DNA of 64,000 nucleotides from Mycobacterium sp. ITM-2016-00318 (lineage in GTDB: Bacteria; Actinomycetota; Actinomycetes; Mycobacteriales; Mycobacteriaceae), in assembly GCF_002968285.2 (NCBI RefSeq), contig NZ_CP134400.1:992001-1056000 (forward strand), in the 5' to 3' direction. A program made the translations under genes and the position numbers. The notes beneath the pieces were generated by a model. It was not told where the DNA came from and searched no databases. It saw only the letters and a list, made by a program, of their open reading frames with translations. Shown here piece by piece: positions 58,835 to 64,000 of this stretch. Position 1 is the first letter of the stretch. Every line of letters starts with the position of its first letter.

Positions 58835-60028
58835 ATGGCACGAGACAAGTGGTTCGAGACGGTGGCGTTCGCCCAGCAGCGGGCGAAGAAGAGGCTGCCG
58901 AAGTCCGTCTACAGTGCGCTACTCGCCGCCAGTGAGAAGGGCATCACAGTCGCCGACAATGTCGACGCGTTCGGCGAGCTGGGGTTCGCGCCGCATGTCG
59001 TCGGCGCCATCGAGAAGCGCGATCTGGCGACGACCGTTATGGGGCAGGAGATTTCGCTGCCTGTGCTGATCTCGCCGACGGGTGTGCAGGCAGTCCATCC
59101 GGACGGCGAGGTCGCCGTCGCCCGCGCTGCGGCCGCCAGGGGCACGGCGATGGGTCTGTCCTCGTTCGCCAGCAAACCGATCGAGGAGGTTGTCGCCGCC
59201 AACCCGAAGACGTTCTTCCAGGTGTACTGGCTCGGCGGCAGAGACGCGATCGCCGCCCGGGTGGAACGCGCCAGGGCGGCCGGTGCCGTCGGCTTGATCG
59301 CCACGACGGACTGGAGCTTCGCGCACGGCCGTGACTGGGGCAGCCCGAAGATTCCCGAACACATGAATCTGCGCACCACCGTGCGTATGCTTCCCGAGGG
59401 CCTCACCCGGCCCGGCTGGCTTCTGCAATGGGCCAAGACCATGCGCCCGCCGGATCTGCGGGTGCCGAACCAGGCATCGCTCGGCGAACCGGGGCCACCC
59501 TTCTTCGCCGCCTACGGCGAGTGGATGGCCACGCCCCCGCCGACCTGGGAGGACATCGCCTGGCTGCGTGAGCTGTGGGGCGGGCCGTTCATGCTCAAGG
59601 GCGTGATGCGCGTCGATGACGCGAAACGCGCAGTGGAGTCCGGTGTTTCGGCGATATCGGTGTCGAATCACGGCGGTAACAATCTGGACGGAACACCGGC
59701 GTCGATCCGGGCCCTTGGACCTATCGCGGACGCGGTTGGCGATCAGATCGAGGTGCTGCTCGACGGCGGCGTGCGTCGCGGCAGCGACGTGGTCAAGGCG
59801 CTGGCGCTCGGAGCGAAGGCGGTCATGATCGGGCGCGCGTATCTCTGGGGGCTGGCGGCCGAGGGTCAGGCAGGCGTCGAGAACGTGCTCGACGTCCTCC
59901 GCGGTGGTATCGACTCGGCGATGATGGGACTCGGCCGCGCTTCGGTGCACGACCTCGTTGAGGGCGACGTCGTCGTACCGCCGGGCTTCATCCGGGCGCT
60001 CGGGGTGCCGTCCGAACCTGGCGCCTGA
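58835..60028 (+). CDS. mftD: Mycofactocin FMN-dependent dehydrogenase
   Basis: 397 residues, alpha-hydroxy-acid oxidase/lactate dehydrogenase family (FMN TIM barrel). Substrate and FMN residues: VLISPTGVQAVHPDGE, catalytic His in ISVSNHGGNNLDGTP and FMN-phosphate LLDGGVRRGSDVVKAL ... AVMIGRAYLWG. In mycofactocin biosynthesis MftD oxidatively deaminates the AHDP intermediate to pre-mycofactocin. Three bases separate it from mftC. Confidence 0.95.
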   Translation: MARDKWFETVAFAQQRAKKRLPKSVYSALLAASEKGITVADNVDAFGELGFAPHVVGAIEKRDLATTVMGQEISLPVLISPTGVQAVHPDGEVAVARAAAARGTAMGLSSFASKPIEEVVAANPKTFFQVYWLGGRDAIAARVERARAAGAVGLIATTDWSFAHGRDWGSPKIPEHMNLRTTVRMLPEGLTRPGWLLQWAKTMRPPDLRVPNQASLGEPGPPFFAAYGEWMATPPPTWEDIAWLRELWGGPFMLKGVMRVDDAKRAVESGVSAISVSNHGGNNLDGTPASIRALGPIADAVGDQIEVLLDGGVRRGSDVVKALALGAKAVMIGRAYLWGLAAEGQAGVENVLDVLRGGIDSAMMGLGRASVHDLVEGDVVVPPGFIRALGVPSEPGA

Positions 60029-60165
60029 CGATCCAACTCCGCTACCAGCGATATTGCGTGTAAAACCCGCGTGGCAGGGGAGGCCGACCTGATTAGCGGG
60101 CAGCCCCCGCGGCAAATTAACGGAAAACAAAATCTACGCATGCGCCAACAACCTGCGCACAGCAG
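60029..60165. other. mftD-mftE intergenic gap
   Basis: 137 bases, AT-rich in its second half, the longest gap inside the otherwise overlapping mft operon. A small hairpin overlaps the mftE start (next entry). No clear promoter is visible. Confidence 0.5.
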
Positions 60166-60168
60166 GTG
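60151..60168 (+). promoter_or_regulatory. Hairpin over the mftE start codon
   Basis: ACCTGC (60151-60156) and GCAGGT (60162-60167) form a perfect 6-bp stem with a 5-base loop; GTG 60166-60168 is the mftE start codon, so the stem would hide both the weak GCAGG ribosome site and part of the start. Confidence 0.4.
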
Positions 60169-60912
60169 AATTCGTCCTACCATCGGCTCGTGGCTTTCCC
60201 CAGCGAGCTAGGGAACTCAACGTCGAGGCAGCTGCACGGCACTTCACCCACGTTGATTATCCCGGTAGGTTCTACCGAACAGCATGGACCGCACCTGCCG
60301 CTGGACACTGATACCCGGATCGCCGCAGCAGTCGCACGCGAGGCAGCTGAACGCCTGGCGGGCGCCGATCATGATTCCGGATGGACGATTGCACCACCGA
60401 TCAACTACGGCGCCAGCGGCGAACACGAGAGCTTTCCCGGCACGGTGTCCATCGGCACCTCGGCGTTGCGGCTGTTGCTGGTGGAGTTCGGCAGGTCGGC
60501 AGCCGGCTGGGCGGGGCGGCTGGTGTTCGTCAACGGGCACGGGGGAAACGTCGAGGCCATGACCGCTGCGACGGCATTGCTGAGGTACGAGGGACGCGAC
60601 GTCGCGTGGTGCTCATGTGGCGTGCCGAACTCCGATGCCCACGCCGGACACACCGAAACATCTGTATTGCTACATATTTCGCCGGAGGCTGTGCGGCTCG
60701 ATGAGCTGGTCACCGGGAATCGGGCACCGCTGGCCGAACTGCTGCCCGCGATGCGCAACGGGGGGATGGCTGCGGTGAGTGAGCTGGGCGTTCTAGGGGA
60801 TCCCACGACGGCCACCGCGGCCGAAGGTGAACGCTTGTTCGCCGAGATGGTCGACGGGTGCGTCAGGCGGATAGCGCGCTGGAAGCCGGACCGTGACGGG
60901 ATGCTCACGTGA
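60166..60912 (+). CDS. mftE: Mycofactocin precursor peptide peptidase (creatininase family)
   Basis: 248 residues. Metal ligands are in [30 protein letters not shown] and [14 protein letters not shown], characteristic of the creatininase fold. It cleaves the modified MftA to release the AHDP core. The start MNSSYHR at GTG 60166 matches Rv0695. Stop overlaps the mftF GTG. Confidence 0.95.
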   Translation: MNSSYHRLVAFPSELGNSTSRQLHGTSPTLIIPVGSTEQHGPHLPLDTDTRIAAAVAREAAERLAGADHDSGWTIAPPINYGASGEHESFPGTVSIGTSALRLLLVEFGRSAAGWAGRLVFVNGHGGNVEAMTAATALLRYEGRDVAWCSCGVPNSDAHAGHTETSVLLHISPEAVRLDELVTGNRAPLAELLPAMRNGGMAAVSELGVLGDPTTATAAEGERLFAEMVDGCVRRIARWKPDRDGMLT

Positions 60913-62321
60913 GCCACCCGCGGCTGCCCGACGGGTTCGCCGTACAGGTCGATCGCCGAGTCAAGGTGCTCGGGGAGGGCTCGGCGCTGCTCGGGGGTTC
61001 CCCCACCCGGCTGCTGCGGCTGGCGCCCGCCGCGCAGACCATGCTCAACGGTGGTCGGCTCGAGGTGCACGACGCGCTGAGCGCGCAGGTCGCGCGTACG
61101 CTCCTCGACGCGACAGTTGCGCATCCCAGGCCCGCCAGCGGTCCCTCCCATCGCGACGTCACCGTCGTAATCCCAGTGCGCAACAACATATCCGGTGTAC
61201 ATCGGCTGGCGCCTACATTGCGCGGCATGCGGGTGGTGGTGGTCGACGACGGATCGGCGACGCCTATCCAGCACGCCGACTTCAACGGCATGCACTGTGA
61301 CGTCCGCGTGTTGCGCCATCCCCGCAGCAGGGGCCCTGCGGCCGCGCGGAACACCGGCTTGGCCGTGTGCACCACCGACTTCGTCGCATTCCTCGACTCG
61401 GACGTAGTGCCGCGGCGCGGATGGCTCGAGGCGCTGCTCGGCCACTTCTGCGACCCGGCGGTGGCCTTGGTGGCACCGCGCATCGTCAACCTTGCGCAGC
61501 CGGACAACTTGGTGGCGCGGTACGAGGCGGTCCGCTCATCGCTGGACCTCGGCCAGCGCGAGGCTCCGGTGGTTCCCTACGGCACTGTCGCCTACGTGCC
61601 GAGTGCAGCGATCATCTGTAGGCGATCGGTTCTGACGCAGGTCGGCGGATTCGACGAGACGCTGAAATCCGGCGAGGACGTCGACCTGTGCTGGCGGTTC
61701 GTCGAGGCAGGCGCCCGGTTGCGCTACGAACCCATCGCCATGGTGGCTCACGAGCACCGTACGCAGTTGCGAGAGTGGTTCGCGCGCAGAGCTTTCTACG
61801 GCGAATCGGCCGCCCCACTGTCGGTTCGCCACCCCGGTAAGACCGCACCGCTGGTGATCTCCGGATGGACGTTGTTGGTGTGGATCCTGCTGACGATGGG
61901 GTCGCCGATCGGGTACCTGGCGTCCATGGTGGTCGCGACGATCACTGGGCGCAGGATCGCCAACTCGCTCGGCACCGTCGACACCGAACCCAAGGAAGTC
62001 GCGGTCGTCGCCGCCCATGGCCTCTGGTCGGGGGCCCTGCAGCTGGCCGCGGCGATCTGTCGGCACTATTGGCCCATCGCCCTGATCCTCGCGGTGTTGT
62101 CCCGCCGCTGTAGGAATGTGGTGCTGATCGCCGCGATCATCGACGGTGTCGCGGACTGGGTCAAGCGTCGCGGCAACGCCGACGACGACACGAAGCCGGT
62201 CGGCCTTGTCAGCTACCTGCTGCTGAAGCGACTCGACGACATCGCCTACGGAACCGGGCTGTGGACCGGCGTAGTGCGTGAACGTCATGTCGGCGCCCTC
62301 AAGCCGCAGATCCGGACCTGA
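60909..62321 (+). CDS. mftF: Mycofactocin glycosyltransferase
   Basis: 470 residues, family 2 glycosyltransferase: [26 protein letters not shown], DxD-like [13 protein letters not shown] and [12 protein letters not shown]-terminal hydrophobic segments (about 310-400) suggest membrane association. It adds beta-1,4-glucose chains to the mycofactocin core. GTG 60909 overlaps the mftE stop. The MftG frame overlaps its last 44 bases. Confidence 0.94.
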   Translation: MSHPRLPDGFAVQVDRRVKVLGEGSALLGGSPTRLLRLAPAAQTMLNGGRLEVHDALSAQVARTLLDATVAHPRPASGPSHRDVTVVIPVRNNISGVHRLAPTLRGMRVVVVDDGSATPIQHADFNGMHCDVRVLRHPRSRGPAAARNTGLAVCTTDFVAFLDSDVVPRRGWLEALLGHFCDPAVALVAPRIVNLAQPDNLVARYEAVRSSLDLGQREAPVVPYGTVAYVPSAAIICRRSVLTQVGGFDETLKSGEDVDLCWRFVEAGARLRYEPIAMVAHEHRTQLREWFARRAFYGESAAPLSVRHPGKTAPLVISGWTLLVWILLTMGSPIGYLASMVVATITGRRIANSLGTVDTEPKEVAVVAAHGLWSGALQLAAAICRHYWPIALILAVLSRRCRNVVLIAAIIDGVADWVKRRGNADDDTKPVGLVSYLLLKRLDDIAYGTGLWTGVVRERHVGALKPQIRT

Positions 62322-63765
62322 AGCCGCGTTGCACAGCGACGTATTGATAGTCGGCGCCGGTAGTGCCGGATCGGTCTTAACAGAACGTCTTTCGCGTGAT
62401 GTGGGCTGTCGGATCACGGTCGTGGAGGCCGGTCCGGCACCGTCTGATCCCAAAGTCAGCAGCCAGATCACCGATGCGGTTCGAATGCCGATCGGCGCAG
62501 CCAGCTCGGTGGTGCGGCACTATGCGTCGACGCTGACCGATCAGCCCGCTCGGACGGGCCACATCATGCGCGGTGCGGTCGTCGGCGGGTCTGGGGCCGT
62601 CAACGGTGGTTACTTCTGTCGGGCGCTTCCGGAGGACTTCGACAGGTGGGCTGTTGCCGGCTGGTCCTGGGCTGATGTGCTGCCGCACTTCCTGTCGATC
62701 GAGAATGATCTCGACTTCGTCGGGCCGCTGCACGGCTCTTCTGGTCCGATAATCGTGCGTCGAGTATCTGAATTCGACGGTTGCACCAGGGCCTTCGTAA
62801 ATGCGGCTGCCGAACTGGGATATCCGTGGGTAGCCGATCTCAATGGTGTGGGTGCCGGCGATCCGCTTCCGGTGGGAATCGGTGCCGTACCGCTGAACAT
62901 CAACGGAGGAATCAGGGTCGGTCCCGGCGGCGCGTTCCTGCAGCCTGCGCTCGCCCGCCCCAACGTAACGCTGATCGCCGATACCCGGGTCGTGCGTATC
63001 CGGTTCGAACAACAGCGCGCGGTCGGTGTGGAATGTACGGATTCGGACGGCGACAAGATGCTCTCGGCAGATCGAATTGTATTGTCTGCCGGTGCGATCG
63101 GGTCGGCACAGCTGCTGATGGTTTCCGGTGTGGGACCTGAGGACGCGCTCACCGCCGCGGGGATCCCTGTCGTTTCAAAGGCGCCGGTGGGGGAGCGCAC
63201 GAGCGACCATCCCGAATGGGTGCTGCCGGTGGACTGGACGCCGAGCCACGATCTTCCCCCTGTCGAGGCGATACTGACCACGCCGAACGGGCTGGAGATT
63301 CGCCCCTACACCCGGGGCTTCGGAGCCATGGTGGGACGCCTGGGCGCCGAAGACCCGGCGGATCGCCCGCACATCGGTGTCGCGCTGATGCGGCCCAGGT
63401 CAAGGGGCAGGCTGCGAGTGGTGTCGGACGACCCGGCGGTGACCCCGGTCATCGAGCACCGATACGACAGCGATCCGCACGATGTCGCGATGCTGAGCGC
63501 GGGTGCTGAGTTGGCCCGTGAACTAGCCTCCAGCTCAACGAAAGTCGGCCAGGCAGCCTGGTCCACGTCGCAGCATCTGTGTGCGACCGCGCCGATGGGC
63601 CCCGACGAAGATGACACAGCGGTCGTCGACGAGCGGTGCCGGGTGCGCGGCGCCGACCGGTTATGGGTCGTTGACGGGTCGGTCCTGCCGACCGTCACCG
63701 GCCGCGGTCCCCACGCCACGATCGTGATGCTCGGGCATCGCGCCGCCGAGTTCATCGACGCCTGA
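62278..63765 (+). CDS. mftG: Mycofactocin-associated GMC oxidoreductase
   Basis: Up to 495 residues. FAD site [34 protein letters not shown] and the C-terminal [26 protein letters not shown] are GMC hallmarks. MftG oxidises reduced mycofactocin and feeds electrons to respiration. The start is uncertain: GTG 62278 or ATG 62287 overlap mftF, while TTG 62329, eight bases after the mftF stop, would begin just before the FAD site. The convergent MFS frame overlaps its 3' end. Confidence 0.92.
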   Translation: MNVMSAPSSRRSGPEAALHSDVLIVGAGSAGSVLTERLSRDVGCRITVVEAGPAPSDPKVSSQITDAVRMPIGAASSVVRHYASTLTDQPARTGHIMRGAVVGGSGAVNGGYFCRALPEDFDRWAVAGWSWADVLPHFLSIENDLDFVGPLHGSSGPIIVRRVSEFDGCTRAFVNAAAELGYPWVADLNGVGAGDPLPVGIGAVPLNINGGIRVGPGGAFLQPALARPNVTLIADTRVVRIRFEQQRAVGVECTDSDGDKMLSADRIVLSAGAIGSAQLLMVSGVGPEDALTAAGIPVVSKAPVGERTSDHPEWVLPVDWTPSHDLPPVEAILTTPNGLEIRPYTRGFGAMVGRLGAEDPADRPHIGVALMRPRSRGRLRVVSDDPAVTPVIEHRYDSDPHDVAMLSAGAELARELASSSTKVGQAAWSTSQHLCATAPMGPDEDDTAVVDERCRVRGADRLWVVDGSVLPTVTGRGPHATIVMLGHRAAEFIDA

Positions 63766-64000
63766 CGCGCGTCCCGCCAGCCGTCGCACGATCCGTAGCT
63801 GCTTGCCGTCGCGGCCCGGTGCCCATACCGCGATGAACGCGGCGGCGGCAAGCACCACACAGCTCAGCACGATCAGTGAGGTGTGCATCGCGCGAGTGAA
63901 GGCGTCGTTTGCCGCTTGTGCCAGCTGCGCCCCCTGTGGGCCCATCCGCTCGGCGACAGCCAGTGAGTGGGCCAGGGAGTCGAGCGCAGCTTCGCGGATC
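63661..64000 (-). CDS. MFS drug-efflux-type transporter, C-terminal part only
   Basis: The frame is open at the window edge; only the last 113 or so residues are present. IREAALDSLAHSLAVAERMG is an extracytoplasmic loop, followed by the final membrane helix TSLIVLSCVVLAAAAFIAVW and a basic cytoplasmic end (APGRDGKQLRIVRRLAG). This is typical of the 14-helix EmrB/QacA group. The frame reaches its stop inside mftG, giving a 105-base convergent overlap. Confidence 0.65.
   Translation of the reverse strand, partial: IREAALDSLAHSLAVAERMGPQGAQLAQAANDAFTRAMHTSLIVLSCVVLAAAAFIAVWAPGRDGKQLRIVRRLAGRASGVDELGGAMPEHHDRGVGTAAGDGRQDRPVNDP

Overview
The window is high-GC DNA from a mycobacterium, most likely a fast-growing Mycobacterium/Mycolicibacterium. 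Diagnostic content includes mkl (Mce-associated ATPase), DUF3060 and DUF3558 lipoproteins, a cutinase-family protein, the complete mycofactocin cluster, and a backbone order (alpha-mannosidase, Rv0649-like, ROK kinase, rplJ-rplL, mkl, rpoB-rpoC, end, fadE8-echA4-PaaX-echA5, Rv0679c/Rv0680c, Rv0681-like TetR, rpsL-rpsG-fusA-tuf, SDR, ferredoxin reductase, mftR-mftABCDEFG) that parallels M. tuberculosis Rv0648-Rv0697. All assignments come from reading the sequence; no database search was run.

Layout. 1-3828: tail of a GH38 alpha-mannosidase operon. 3863-8484: a divergent PucR regulator and a semialdehyde dehydrogenase plus class III aminotransferase, with a perfect palindrome between them. 8503-9808: rplJ-rplL with promoter, L10 leader and terminator. 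9942-13987: mkl and a secreted tandem alpha/beta hydrolase broken by one frameshift. 14010-21900: rpoB-rpoC with promoter and terminator. 21967-22950: a lower-GC insertion carrying a TIR-domain gene (frameshifted in this copy) coupled by an 8-base overlap to a receiver-domain gene. 23070-30616: end, a PAP2 membrane enzyme and the fadE8-echA4-paaX-echA5 lipid module. 30613-35023: a glycosyltransferase with its TetR, two DUF3060 proteins, two DUF3558 lipoproteins and a second TetR. 35068-39933: the str operon, where an 80-bp unit is repeated 3.35 times across the end of fusA.

39934-45236 is the most unusual region. An AT-rich, 0.5-kb gene-free stretch ends in a strong promoter, followed by four secreted Asn/Gly/Gln-rich repeat proteins and a perfect terminator. 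The repeats (GNGN-x-x-Q ... N-x-x-N-x-Q) look like those of curli-type beta-solenoid amyloids, so I propose a secreted functional-amyloid or matrix system.

45254-64000: a zinc alcohol dehydrogenase, a cutinase, a SHOCT protein and arginine catabolism (arcA, rocD, a DDAH/arginine-dihydrolase-like enzyme and its Lrp regulator) interleaved with mycofactocin-associated oxidoreductases. An ECF sigma factor coupled to a triple-VOC protein follows, then mftR and mftABCDEFG, and finally the 3' end of an MFS transporter. In mycofactocin biosynthesis MftA is the precursor peptide; MftB/MftC/MftE/MftD make the redox core, MftF glycosylates it and MftG reoxidises the cofactor. The SDR gene at 49842 is a likely user of the cofactor. 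Several genes have a TANNNT -10 box 6-8 bases before the start codon, suggesting leaderless transcripts, as is common in mycobacteria.
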